Positions 12,001 through 27,000 of a DNA stretch of 64,000 bases are shown piece by piece. This stretch comes from Hermatobates lingyangjiaoensis. Taxonomy: Eukaryota > Arthropoda > Insecta > Hemiptera > Hermatobatidae. Location: assembly GCA_026182355.1 (NCBI GenBank), contig JAPFBL010001617.1, positions 6,635,001 to 6,699,000 of the forward strand, read 5' to 3'. The position numbers and the translations under genes are program-made. The notes beneath the pieces are model-generated. The model searched no databases, was not told the origin of the DNA, and saw only the letters and a list, made by a program, of their open reading frames with translations. Numbering within the stretch: position 1 is the first letter of the stretch; every line of letters starts with the position of its first letter.

Positions 12001-15000
12001 TCTTATTCGAGTTGTTAACAGTTGGAGAATCAAAACCAACGTGAAAAAAAACACATATAACTCAGTACTTCTAAGCTCTAAAAACGTCCTCCCGCAACCA
12101 CTGTGCTGGGGATACACTTGACACTCGGATGACTTGAAAAAAAAAACAAGATTGAAACCTACAGAGACCAATCGACGAGCCAAACTTTTAATATAAGTTT
12201 TACACTAAGAATTCTAACTTACACTGTCAGACTGAAACTACATCAGTCTTAAAGCCTTCCTGTATCTATGAGAAAGAACTTTCGGGATTAAACGAAGCCA
12301 TCTAAAATACTGCAATTACAAACCCTCCAATCTAAAATCCTCCCCTACAAACACCATCCGACAAAACTGTATACAAAGATTTCAAAATCCCATTTGTTCA
12401 TAACAATAGCTTAGAAAAACCTTCCAATCACTCGTAACCTTCAAAAAAAGAAAGTTAACATCAGCAAATGTGTGTAGTCTCCAGGTTAGTCAGTGCCACA
12501 GTGTTACCCAATTTCTGTTAATTTATCCAAACTGTTATTTCTAAAGCCAATTATTCTATACATCTAAATACAATAATAGTATAGCAGAGGTAAAAAAATA
12601 TACTGTGTCCTGTTTAATGTGTTTCTTAAATGTTTCTACACTGTCTCTGTTGTTCAGTGTTGAGTTGGAATGTTAGTAGTATCTTGATTTTTTCACTGTC
12701 TCTGTTGTTCAGTGTTGAGTTGGAATGTTAGTAGTATCTTGATTTTTGAATATATCCCTATACGCTCCGTACCTAAACCTTACAGTGATTTTGTAACTTA
12801 ATGTGCTACATATTCCGTTGTTCTCTTTTACTCATTTATCATTTCGACACTAAAATTTTAAACACAAAGTTAACAAGAAATATGTATATAGAAACTTAAT
12901 AGGTAATATAGTTTCAAAAAAAATATATAATAAAAATTTTTATTTATAAAAATAAATAACAAATAGATAGTAATATAATAATAATATTTATGACCATTTA
13001 CAAAAGGTAATAAAAAAGCTTAGCTCCACTTTAAATCATGATTAATGAACAGATACAAGAATCAAAAAAGAAATTAAAATGGTTGATCAATACCTCTTCT
13101 GAAGCTTGCTGAGGATGAGGTAACTGGCATGATGAAAAGAAACAATTAAGGAAATGACTAATTGAAGCACTCAGGCTCATCATTTCAGTATTCTGTGGGA
13201 TGAATTAATTATTAATAAACGAAATTTTACTACAATACATAAATACTGTTTTGAAAGCCATCCAATAAACGGATAGTCATAGTGGATATAAATAGGAGTT
13301 TGCTTATAATAAAAACTACTCACAAAATGAATGGATCGAAACAATAAATAGATTACTTTCGTTGTTCTTTCACATATTATTCCCTGGTTTAAATACAATT
13401 TTAAATTCTAAACATTTAATTAAATTCCGGTAAACTATTTTAAAAAAAACTGTAAACAATGCTAGTATAAATACTGGCATAAATTCCTCATAATAGTACT
13501 ATGATTAATCCTAAAAGTTTATACAAAAGGGGTTTCCCCCAATGTATGTTCAATCATCCAACTTAAGCATTCTCCAAAATTTACAACAATAAAACATTAC
13601 TGAAAAAGTATACATTAAACAATATGGTGAGATTATCTTGTTATACTTTTTTCGAAACAAAGTTTTGGTTCAATTAAAATAATCTTTGTAATTTCGTTAG
13701 TATTTAGGTGGTTCTAAGAGACATTATTACGATAGGAAACCATCAACCCAGGACTGCAAGTGGACATTTCTAAAAAAAAACCAGATTGAATGGAGAAACC
13801 CCAGAATATAAAATTATATAAAACAGCCTTATACTCAACAATTCGTTGTTTTCAAATCCACTTCAGTTATATTCTTTTTCACTTATTCCCCCATCAAGTG
13901 ACGAATTCAGTCATTGCAATTTTATGCCTCGCATCACAACATTTGCAAACTTGTATCACTATCATTTTTATCTTGTTAAAGCCGCTCACTAAATTCTGGA
14001 TTATTTAACCAATCTTGCTTTAATGCCTAAGTATACCTTTCCTTTTCTTAGGAGTACTGCTAGAAGAATCTTCCATCATGAACAGAAGGGTAAAAATAAA
14101 GCAAATTTTTAAAGATTTGGAGCCAAATGAAAGGCACAAAGTTGTCAAATCAGCAATGACTGACGCGTGAAGCTGCAGCCCAATGTCAATTAAAATTACT
14201 TTCATGTGATAGGTGAACTGTCACACAAGAATCGTTTACAGCCCAGGCGACGGGACTAACACGCGTATGTTTATAACGAAAAGTTTATGATTGGTCTATT
14301 AAGTTGGAATCGATTTGAAACTTAACTCTTAAAATATTTGATACTAGCAAACGTGTCCGTCTTTGACAGGTACTTTTTCAAATTTTCGAGATCATAAATG
14401 GTATTCCAAAATATCATTAGAATTATCGAATAGCAGAAAATGTCATTATTAGTACAGTGTTAAGCAAATGCCTCTGTATACACCACATTAGCTGCCTGTC
14501 CTTCAGGTTCATGGAAGAACAAAGAGTTGGAACCTCTGACTCTTGGGCAAGCAATCTACAGTTGACCATGTGAGCAAAACTTGGTTTCACTTCTTTCAAT
14601 TCCTGCGGTAGATAGAGTTTCCCCTTACGACTTAGTTATTGACATTGCAAAACACACGCTGACGGGACGGGTTTGAATGGAAACGGACAGTGGCTCAGAA
14701 TCAATGGTATGCGTAATATACACACAGACTCCGCAGTACCACATCCAGTTATGATGTCCGCCTCTATGGCATATCTATGCAGAGCACGAACTCAAGAGTC
14801 ATGTCCCGTAGCATATTTTTGGGGCACTCACGCCTAAGTAAGTGTGTTTCCTTACTCTATGTGTTACTCTTCTTCATTTTTGAACTCATATTTTGCCCAG
14901 TTTGGATCGTCTTTTCGATTTTATAATGAATTTATACACATTTAATACATATATTCATTTATCATACTTTTGAGTGTATATGTATTATACTAAATGTGCA

Positions 15001-18000
15001 AACATTTTAAATTAAAGATACGTGACTCTACAATCATAAAAATCATCCCAAAATCAATGGAGAAAAGAAAAACTTTTCCAAAAGAAAGGAAAGACCTTTA
15101 AAAATAACTAGTTCCAAAGCAAATATAAACGATGTTCATAAAAATGGTAGTAATTTAAAATGTTTAATAAACAAATTAACTTTATTTCTGCATTTTTTAT
15201 CTCTTTTTTTACAGTTCTTTGCAACAAGTATCTTGAATACTTTTCAGTTTTTTCAATAATTTTTTATTGGTTTTTTATATAGTAAATATACTGAAAGGAC
15301 TACTATACAATCAATCTTCATAATAATTAATCAATTTTCCAAATTTTGAAAAATTACAAAAAATCAATGAATTTTTTGGAAATTAATACAAACAAAGGTT
15401 AACAAGCATAAAAATTAAATACCATGGCAGTTCTATAAATAACTATGAGAAGACACGTTTTCATACATTATGAAAACTGATAACACAGTCACATTTTTGT
15501 ATCACAGTCCATACATCCTAATTAGTCTATATACTAGATTATGTTATCTCATCTTTTTATTGATTTAAAAATCTAAAAATTAAAGGTAAAATGAAGTTTT
15601 AGATTCACACACCTGGATATATGAAGTAAAGATATGTTTTGCAGCCCTTGTTATAAGTTCGAGAACAGATATTGAATAAAGATATTCCAGTGGCTTCAGT
15701 TTTTCTAGCATGCTAGCTATCTTCCCCAAATAGCGAATGTTTATACCTCTTGTATGCAGAGCATAAGACAATGTCTGACCATCCATGGGAGCACCAGAAT
15801 GATCTAACATTTCTCGAATCTGAAATAATTTATAACATAATATAATATTTATTGAACCTTAAGACAATAAATGTGACTATAAGAAAACAACAAACCACTA
15901 AAAAAAATTAAAAGATTTAACCTTTTTATTCTTTTTATTTTATATTTAACCTTTGATTCTGATACAAAGGAAAGAATTGAATTGATAATTTGACTTTAAT
16001 CACCAATATATTGTGTTTAAACCGCTTACTGGAACCAATCAGATACTGATAAAGAAAAACCAATTTGAGAATTGTTTTGTTAATATGTCCCATTAGATCA
16101 GAAATTTGCGTTTTCTGATAAACTGCAATAAGTTCAACTCTCTAAATTAAATACAATTCAAATTAAATGAATGTTTAAAATCTTCATGTAAATTTCAAAA
16201 AAAAACAACTGGGATTTCGTAGTAAAAAGCTGCTATTCTTTCTAAAATTACGTAAAATCCAAGTAGCAATATAAAGAAAACAAAAGAAAAAGTTTCCACA
16301 AAAAAAAAATTTAGAAAATAACGTGTGTCCAATGTGTATAGTAACAACTTTAAACAATAGAGGAACTTGGAGTAAAGTTAATCAAAAATATACAGAATGA
16401 AATATAGAAAAACAAAGAATCAGACGTAACTGGATATCAAGGAAGGAAATAGAAAGGAACGGTCAAATAAAAGTAGATGGTGTTTCTTTAAAGAACCTAA
16501 GAGGAGGGAAGAAAATTTTTTTTACATAGGTTGAAAGATCGCCATAATAACAGTACTAAGCCGTAGGATTTTTCAAGGCTAGATTAAGATTGCAATAAAA
16601 TAGTGAACTTTTAGATGTTTACATGAGTAGTTCAAGAAATGTGAAATTTAGGATATATTCATCAAGACAGATCGGAAAGTGTTGACATAAGTATTTCTTA
16701 ATCTCATAAGCTTCCAAGTCTGTTATTCGAAAAAATTATCTATGGTAGAGTCTACTCTCGTGGTAATCTGGTTTTAAGCCTTTTAATGTGGGACTAATTT
16801 AATTTTGAATAAAAAATTAGTTTTATCGCAGGAAGTGTGCCTAGTCTAATTCTCTGGATATGATGGATATGTAAGGTTACAAGTGGCCGTTTCCAATTCC
16901 AGACCACGCTGAATATCGACGTTTCTACCAAATAAAGGAGAGCAGGTACAATGCGAGCATATTTGTTCTGTGCAGTCTGGAGAAAATGTATTATTCGAAA
17001 CCGTTGACCCATACCTGATCAAGTCAAGTGCGTAAGTCATTGTTGGCCGATTATTGTCATGCCCAGATAGCGTAAAGTATTCTGTTTCCACCAATGTAGA
17101 TAGGAAGAAGACAAGACAGAGTTCTCTTGCAGCCTTCAATCTTGGAACCACAGGAGAATCTAAATAGCTCTGAAACTCGCCAGTGACGAAACTCACTGTG
17201 CCACTCCGAAAAGGAACCACAATGTCATCAGCGCAGAAGCCGATAAATGTGTGAATTTCTATAGGAGAGTGCGGATATGAAATAGAAGGGAGCATAGAAA
17301 GGTCATAGGTATAGGAGGTTACACAGCACGGGTCCTAGGATAACACCCTTAGAACCCCTTTGCAGCTTGGACCAATCTGAGATGGTCGTCCTGAACAACT
17401 TCAATCCAGTGAAACTTCTATAACAGGAAATGCACCGTACAGTTTTATGAGGAAATATACCGTAGTAGTTTCTTGGCTTCTTAATTTTAATAAACTTCTT
17501 GTTGTAATCTTGAGTCTACTAACAGTTTTGTAGGAAGGTCTGCAGTCATGGCTAGTAGAAGGTGAAACTTGGAAATGGTTCCTGGGTCTTGGTTTCAACT
17601 CCTAATTAACTTATTATTATTGACGAAGAGGTCTAATTTCGAGGAAGAGTTGTAGTGATGACAGTTGTGCATTCAGGTATATGAGTAGAAAGAGTTTATA
17701 AGGCAGTAGAACAAGATATCTGTTAAATATCAGAAAGGTCTCCTAATCGTCTTACGCTATAGGCCAATAAATAAGGTCTTCGAAATCTATTTATTTGCTA
17801 TGAACCATACGAATTATGGAGCAATTGGTAAAACAAGTATGCACCTTGAAGAGCCAGGAAACCCAAACTGTTCGCACAAAGGAGTTCTATCATACTGACA
17901 CGAAATAACTTTATCAATGTTTTATACCCTATAAAATACATCCTCTACTTTTACTCGATAGTACCTCCTCAAATCCTGATAACCAAGTATGTTTTATTTC

Positions 18001-21000
18001 ATTCTTTCTGTTTATTACTTTCAATTGTATATACATATTCTTAATTGTAGCTCATTACAGCTAATATAAGAAAGGTTTTTCTTAAAAAAATTAACTACCA
18101 GAAAGATTGCATTTTTTATTTTTTTAAATAGGACGTAATCTAAGATCCCAAATAAATATGAAATATTTTTATAAATATGATATATAAATAAGATAAATAA
18201 ATATGAAGTATTTTTGTTTTAGCAGACAAGGACGATGAATTTATCAAATGAATAAAAAATATATTTATTTTTTATGCAAATCAGTACAAAGAAATTAAAT
18301 AAATAATATATTTACATCCATTGGAAAATGGATCCATTGGAACAGTATTTTGTTCTGTTGGAAAAGATAACAAACAAATCTTGTCCATTTAAAGTGTTTT
18401 AGATAAAGAGTTTTTTTTGTAAATTTGAGTTACTTACGAATGTAGGAATTTGCGTGGTTACTAAAAATTCTGCAGCATCCTTCACTAACTGACGTTGCTT
18501 CTTTAAAGAATCTGATGAATCTGGATAATCCACATGGTTGACTCCAGGAGAAAAAACATCAGGGTTGAACCTAATATCAAACTCTGTATCTTTCAGTGAA
18601 CCAACAGCTAATGCAGCCTTACGAACTATTTCTTTTGTACTCTCTTCAACACCTAGAATAAAATTTATGAGAAATCATTCATTATATGATGAAATAAATT
18701 GCATGAAAACATTATACAATCATTTTAGTAAAAATTAATTGAATATTTAACAATTGAATACAAAACTAATTTTTTTCCAAACTCATTATTATAAAGGCTT
18801 ATTGTCTTTAGGACTGTACCATGAGCACAAGTATATTACTTTTGGCTCGGTACCCATGCAAATCTTGGGCGGGAGCCAACCGCACGCGATGTTACCCATC
18901 CAAGTGCAAAGCATGCCTAATGTTGCTTAATTACGCCCATTTCGGGGAACTTGATGTGCTGATTCGGGGAACAGATGAATCAACATGGCTGTTCCTGTTT
19001 GCAAATAATTTAAACAAATAAAGGTATATTTAATAAGAACGAAACAAATAAATGACTTACGAACTAAATTTACTTCGGCTATAGACCAGATGTCCAAACT
19101 ATAATTCACAGAATTAGGAAAGTTGGTAGTATAAAACTGTGAAGATCATTTCTTCACATTGTAGAGCTTACTGAAACTAGAAAAAGATACATTTTCGGAA
19201 AGGTGTGCTGCCATCAAAGGATATCAAAATAAGTAAAATAATATGCGTATCACCATCTAAGTCCTGCGAAGAGGAATAATGATCTATGTAACATTACATA
19301 GATATTTTCAACGAAGAGATCCACTTTTCTAGACACTGAAGTGTGTTTTATATTCTAACTATATAAACTATATAACTAACTAACTATTATATAATTATTT
19401 AACTAACTAATTATATTAGAATTATATAACTAACTATATAATTCGAACTATATAAACTATAGTTCTCGAAGTACCCTGAAGAGGAACATTTTTAGTGAGT
19501 GACGGATGTGAATACTTAAATATTTGTGACATTAGTTTTTCCTCAACTAAAATGTGTTTATTTATTTTATCCTTACAAAAATCATAGACTTTCACTATTT
19601 GGCAATGTGCAAGAGATCTTGATAAACCATCTTCCTCCACTTTTAAATCTGTATTTAACAAGGAAGCCATAGACTGTAAAACTTTGAAAACAACTGCTAT
19701 AGTTCACTTCCTAAGAAGTGAGGATAGACTTTCATCACATGCAGTTGGCTAAGCTCCATTTTGACACATATGTGATTACATTCAGAGGAGTCTGCGTTTA
19801 CATCACTGGTTCTAACTGCACGGTTATTTATAGTCTCCCCAAACGACAAAACAATGGACACAAAACTTTGGAGCAGACTGATAAACGTATCATAATCATC
19901 ATACAGATCTCATACATAGTTGAACTACTAATACTTCAATTATCTTAGGACAAGGTCAACTAACATATAGTTTCATGTAGTTGCCAGGTTACATGCTCCA
20001 GAAATAAACCAACATTTGCATTCTGGTTGTAATAACTTAAAACGATTTCCTTCTATTAAAAAAATGTGAAGTAGTTTTTACAAAAAAACTTATGTAAATT
20101 AAAAAATGTGAAGCACTTTTTAAAAGGTTTAATTACAAAAGGTTTTTGTTAATGAAAACATTCATAATCATATTCCATTCGATACAAAGGCTTCAGTAAC
20201 TCACATTCTTGTTTGTCTCCATTTGTTATAGAGTCGGTGAAACTTTCTACAATCTTCTTTGCTTCAGCATGGCCCATCTGATTTTCTTCTGTCATTTTCT
20301 CTACCTTTTCCTTCTCAGTAGTAACCACATTCCGCAGTTTTTCTATTTTACTCTACAATGCATTGAAAAAAATATTAATTTTCCTACCTTAATCTCTTCA
20401 AGTAACGTTCAATATGTTCATTAGACCAACTAAACTAAATCATGGGTATTTGACACAAATACAACATTTCAGGAAGTTCAAGTATAAACTATTTGATTAC
20501 GTTTTGACATTCAACTGCCAATGAAGGCAGGTAGTCATAATTAGGCAGAAGTTATATTTATTTCTGTAACACCATTAGTCTTGTTAGCGTGTCCTATTAC
20601 GATAGCTCACATATTTTCGTCGGTTTAGAAACTGCTATTTAATGATTGGTAGGAAGTAAGAACAAACCTTATAATATGCCCAAGAGTATTAAAGTACTGT
20701 GCAAATACAGAAACTTCAACATGTGATGAACCTTAGTTTTTCACTTATGATCCAGAAACTTAGGTCAATCCATACACTGAAAGAGCCCAGATTCACCAAA
20801 AGTTAAAAAAAAAAAGACTGAATGTGCAAACAAAAATTCAAAGCAATGATGATTAATTTTTTCGATATCCATGGAATTGTGTACCATCACTGGGTTTCCG
20901 AACTATCCTATTACTTTGAGTTCCATGCACAACTCTGTCAAAAAAATCAGAAAAAAACAGATCCAAATTGTGGAAAACAAACTAATGACTTCTTCATCAA

Positions 21001-24000
21001 GACAACACACCGAAACATACATCATTTTTTGTCAAGATATTTCTAGCCGAGTGTAACATAAAATAATTTACATGCAAGTTCACTTCACCTGTAGTAGCAT
21101 CAGTCTCATTATTTGATAACCAAACCTCGTATTAATCTGGTCATATTAGATATAACAGAAATATCTGTTTTGCAGTTGAAAACAAAAGAAGTGACAATTA
21201 CGACCTTGGTATTATATTTCTCGTAAATTACGTTCTCTTAAGGTAATTTTATATCATGCAATCAATGTTTACTTCCGAAAATCTATTAAGTAAAAGTATA
21301 ATATAATTAAACATTCAAATTAAATTATTTAAATTTATGCCACAGCCAGCCCTAAGCAATAATTTAAGTCGAAGTATTACCACTATATTAAAGAAATAAA
21401 ACTTTTTTCCTAAAGTTAACAATGTTATTTTCTATTTCTATATTTTTCAAATACAAATAATTACCTGGGTTTCAAGTTCAGACTCCATATTGTTTAACTG
21501 AATTTCTCTTTGTTTGAGCTTTTTTGAACCCAGTTGTTGAAGATGACAGGCGGCATATTTTATGAACATCATGTACCTGGACCTATAGCAAACGTATAAT
21601 AATAATAATAATAATAATAATATATGTATGTATGTAAAGATAACTTATATGTTAAAAAAAATATTTTTAAAAGAAGTCTAATTTTATGAAAAGTTTTATC
21701 AATTTTTTAGTAGCAATACAGATATTTCAGATGCACTCCAAATAAATAAAAACATAACTTGAACCTCACTATTTCAAATATTCTAGAGCCCTGAATACAG
21801 TCTTTTGTGTCTGTAGAATTCAATTTCGTTAATTAGGTAGAATAAGTTTTAGGACTATTAATGAATCAGAGTGAGTTACCAATATTAAAGTAGTTTGAAA
21901 ATAATGAATAATTTGAAAAGGAAGGAAACAGGGAATTATGCTTATAAGATTAGGAGTACAAACATCAAGATATGATATGCTTGTAAGATAAGAAAATGCA
22001 TGTATATATTAGCCTTCTGGACCAGTGGTTGAAAAAGTATACAATAAAATAATGAACAATAATGAAATAAAACAAAATCATACCCAATTATTCTCTAGAT
22101 GGGAACTTTAAGATGTTATCAGAGATTAAAACGTAAATAATCCAGCAATTTTTATTAAAGAAATGGTATTAATATCAATCTCACTTCCACAGCCAACTTC
22201 TAGTATATTATGTATATATCAAATTACAAGAGGAAATTATTTCAAAACAAATATATGGCATATTAGTACATTTGTGTCTTCAAGTTTATTTGAACTATTT
22301 TATTTGTACAAATAAATCCTAAGCAAAAAACATCATTCTATTTTCATCAGCGTCTTTAACTTTTGAATGTGATAGATTTCTTAGTTTTACTATCACATGG
22401 TTCATTGCAGTAGAGGACAGATGTCACAATTTTGCACCATTCTGACAGTAATTACGAAATCCTTAAAGCATATTGAATTATTGATAAGATGAGCTCGAAT
22501 TCTGACAATGGTATCTAAGAGGCTTACTTGCATTCTGTTCCTTCCTTTCTTTTCAATTGCAGTTACCAGAGAAAACATTCATTGAACTATTGTATTACTT
22601 AAAGGAGTTGTGAGACACTGAAGAGCATATATTGAAAGTTGCTTGAAACTTTTGTGACATATAAGCCGTTTTCTTTGAAAGTGGCGTTAAGTCCATTTTG
22701 ACAAAAAATTAGGTAACGATAAAAATAAATACAATTTACTATGAACTTTTTATTAAAAAAAGTTTTTCCACAAAATCTGTCAAAATTTTCATTGAATTTT
22801 AAGATTTTTTTGAAAAAAGTATATAAATAAAAAGTTCATAGTAAATTGTATTCATTTTTATCGTTTCCTAATTTTTTGTCAAAATGGACTAACACCACTT
22901 TTAAAGAAAACGACTCATATATTCATCCAAAAATTTACAGTATCTTTGGAAATATCTCCTTTTAATATATAATCTTATACAATTCTTTTCCCAAAATGTT
23001 GCAAAGACATTGCACAGATGCCGATCAAACATGAGCTAGTGACAAAAAATAATAAAAGGCAAAAAAGGCAAGTTTCGATTTTATGATTGTCAGTAGAGTC
23101 ATTAAAATATCTTAAGTCGATACACATATGATTGTTAATTGAAATCTCTATTGATTAATCGAACAAAAGTACGAATTTCTTACCTCGAACATTCACTTTT
23201 AAATCATTTTATAGGACACGACACACATTTTTTATTAATTGAAAACACTTATTTCTATGTAGTTTGATTCCATCAAGTGTGCTAGATTTCCCTTCCTCTT
23301 TAATTATTTCTCCAATAAATCAATAGCCATTATGGAACAATGAAAATCTACAGACAGAGCTAACCGTGTTTCAGCTCTCTAACAACTGTCTTCTATTTCG
23401 GAGTCCTCTTTCAGTTTTAGTCAGGAGGAATATTATTAATAGAAGACTTCATGAATTGGTATTACATTTTCTACTACATTAAATATTCCTTTTTTCAAGC
23501 AACTCTAATTATGAGAAGTCTCTTATTCATCCTTGTTGATGTTTTCATTTGTAAGACGTTTGTTTTGTTAATCTGAATATTTTTAACTTCCATAAAGTAA
23601 ATTCTAGTACAGTGTAACTATATTAGTTATGTTGCACCTGTCCTAGATAGCTTCAACACAACCTTTAAAAATGTGTCAATGTTTTAATACATATGATTTT
23701 CAACTCATATATTAAAACATAAATTGAGGACCATTGGATATCATCAATTTTTATTTCTTGGTACTAAACTATAATTAAGCTACTAAAAGTGCAAACGAAG
23801 GTGGCAATTTAAAACATAATACATACTATATGAGTAAAATAAATTTAAAATATTTTTCACAATGAATAATACTGACAAGCAGAAATCAAGATCCCAATAG
23901 CATTAGATACTATCCATTAAAATTATCAAAATTATATACTAATTTCTGAAACAAAATAACTTAAAAATCGAAACATCAGCTTAAAAGCTGAAATAACTTT

Positions 24001-27000
24001 TATAACTTACTCAACGAACGCATCTATAAGCTCTTGTCTCAGGCAAGATAATTTGTGTTTATGTTCATTTGGAAAACCTAAAGCCTTTGCCTCTCTTCCA
24101 AGCTCTTCACCCTCCACTGCAAAAAAATTCCAATCCCTGATTTTCAATATATTAGAGGAATTTTTATCCAATTAATTAATCAACTTAATTCTCTTTAAAT
24201 TTTTGAATCAAGTCTGAATTGATAAACATAGGAATTGGTATAAATACCTTTAAGAAAATTTATGTCTGGAGGAAAGGTGCGAAGAAGATCCAGAACATAA
24301 TGCCTTCCATCATTTCCAATGATTCCCTTACATTCTACGGATGAGCAAAGTTCTACTTCTTCCCCTTTATCATTGAGCACTTTGTGTGGCAAAATTTTTA
24401 ACTGTGTAGCAGCTTTGCTGAGTAGTTCCAGATATCTAAGGAAAGAAATACTACAATGAAAAATCAAAGTTAATACCAATTATATACTTTATTAGTAATA
24501 TAGCTTATCCACCGCTGATTCTTCAAATACAAAATAGGTTTTTGTGGATTAAGTCCCGATTAGGGTGAGGATTAGGATCTAATCCTCAAAAACTTATTTT
24601 GTATTTGTATATATTTTATTCTCGTAAATGAAACAACGAAAACTAATGGTAACAGCAAACATAGGCACACAAATAAAAAACATAATTGCATTAAAAATGA
24701 AGCATTAGTATTAAATATATATATTTTCGTAGTGTCTTGTTTATATATCTGTTTGTTCTCTATAGAAATCAAAACTACTGGACCAATTGGGCTGAAACTT
24801 GGCATGGGAGGTCTTTGGGGGTAAATGAACAAAACTAAGGGGGTACGGTCGAACAGCACATTCCACATTTAAGCTGCCAATCAAAATGCTTGGAAATGAA
24901 AACTATGTTTGTTCATTATTTGGGATGAATGTACAATGACTCATAAGAATGCCCTTGAAGCAGTAGATAGAACTCTAAGAGATATTCGTAACAATAATAC
25001 TGTAATGGGTGGAATAGTAATGGTCCTATCTGGAGACTTTAGACAGACACTTCCAGTTATTCCAAAAGGTACCCGAGCTGATGGAATAAGAGCTTGCTTG
25101 AAATCATCAATCATCTGGTATCGTACTCAAACATTGAGACTGTCTACAAATATGAGAGCCGAACTATTTGGAGATGCATCTTCAAGTCAGTTTGCAAACA
25201 ATTTATTGACCCTTGGAGAAGGGAAAGTGCCTATTAACCAAAATGGAGAAATTACAATATCTCCTATCTGCACACCTGTGAAATCAGAGCTTGACCTGAT
25301 GAACAAAGTCTATCCAAATCTTGCTCAACACTATCTAAATTCAAATCAATCCAGTTATGAAGATCTAAACCATTATCAAAACTGGCTCTGTGAGAGAGCA
25401 ATTCTAGCGCCTAAAAATGTTACAGTCAATTCAATCAATTTTGAATTGTTGAAAAGGATTCCTGGAACTCTGCACACCTATAAATCCATAGATGCAGTTA
25501 CAGATGAATCTGAGGCCGTTCAATATCCTATTGAATTCTTAAATTCTTTAGATCCCTCTGGTACTCCACAACACAAACTAGACCTGAAAGTGGGAGCTCC
25601 AATTATGCTCTTGAGAAATTTGGATCCTCCAAGACTCTGCAATGGTACTAGATTAGTTGTGAAGAAGATGTTACCCCATGTGATTGAAGCTACAATTCTA
25701 ACAGGATATGGTAAAGGGCAGGATGTCTTTATCCCAAGAATTCCAGTCATTCCAACAGATGTTCCGTTCAATTTCAAGCGTCTACAATTTCCCGTCAAAC
25801 TAAGTTTCGCAATGTCCATTAACAAATCGCAAGGACAAACTCTTTCAGTTGCTGGCTTGCATCTGCTTGAACCATGTTTCTCTCATGGACAGTTATATGT
25901 AGGATCTTCAAGAGTTGGCAGTTCCAAAAATTTATACATCCTTGCACCAGAAGATAAGACAAAAAATGTTGTCTATCATGAAGTACTCTGATATGTTTAA
26001 TATGATTTGATAGAATAAATATTAACTTAAATTCTTCCTTCTTAAAGCTCAAACCTAAACCTGACAAAAATTAAATGTTTTTTGTATCAGAATTTTAGTT
26101 GGGATTAAACCTCAATAATGGAATGTGTCTCTGTTTATAAGAAACTTAATTTGTTAACATGTTATGAAGTTTTGTTTTGTTAGAAAATATGTTGTACTGT
26201 TATAGAATTTCTGATAGAAATATATACTTAGAAGTTTAGATTCTTTGGTTCATTCAATACTTAGCCATAATTTCATTATTTTCTTATTTTGTCCCGGGCA
26301 ACGCCGGGTAGGTCTGCTAGTTAAACATAATTGGAGAACATATTATGTTCAAGTTATTTTAAAAGAATATTTACACTTCTGAAGTAAACGAAGTATTCAC
26401 TAACAATTGATCAATGAAAAAAGTGAAACTAACAAAATACCCATGAGATACTAAATGAAAAGCATCATGAAAACAAATCAGGAGCAAAATTATACATATG
26501 TTGACATTTACATAGCAATCATTATGACAAAGTTAAAAAATGATATTCCATAAGAGAAAGAAAAAAATAACCCTGACGTCTTTCGAGCAATAACTAACTT
26601 TCCTACGGAATTGCAGGCTGGCATTACTGATCGAACACGTTTATTCAAAATAAAGTTCCTGTGAAAACGATTTTTCCTTTTTTATCATACATCGAATATT
26701 TATCGACTTCATTTAACACATATGTGAAAGCGATGTAAGTTTTAATGCAGTTTATATACTAATCGTTTCAGTCAGTATTTCCAAGAGTATGTTTTACAAT
26801 TCTTACAACTTTTTGAAAGTCTGCCGAGCTCTTGATCAGTTGTTTCTGGGATTAATTTATCGTATAAGTTCATTTAGCTAATAATTTATATTTATATCAT
26901 TCCCACCTCTTGGATGTAAGCACAATTATTTTTAGATAAAGCGTAAATGAGTTTCTCTATCAAAACTTCTTGATTACATCTCGCTTACATACAATATAAT

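Larger units (their letters stand above)
24709..26320 (+). mobile_element. Helitron, internally deleted
   Basis: The 3' end is textbook: a GC hairpin (CCCGG with CCGGG, 26293-26308) followed after 8 bases by CTAG (26317-26320) and T. The 5' part near 24715-24800 has the GTGTCTTGTTTATATATC and ACTACTGGACC blocks usual near Helitron 5' ends, but the exact 5' TC end is not clear. Inside is a truncated Pif1-type helicase frame. The Rep domain is absent. It lies antisense in the clu intron between exons 8 and 9. Confidence 0.85.

Noticed and set aside
11890..12183. Minus-strand open frame of 97 codons in a clu intron
   Set aside because: No motif, cysteine- and phenylalanine-rich random look, no splice context.
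18845..18960. Working 5S rRNA gene
   Set aside because: The 5' half does not match 5S and no terminator follows.
20209..20424. Plus-strand open frame
   Set aside because: Shadow of clu exon 12.
25520..26067. Minus-strand frames across the Helitron
   Set aside because: Shadows of the helicase frame.
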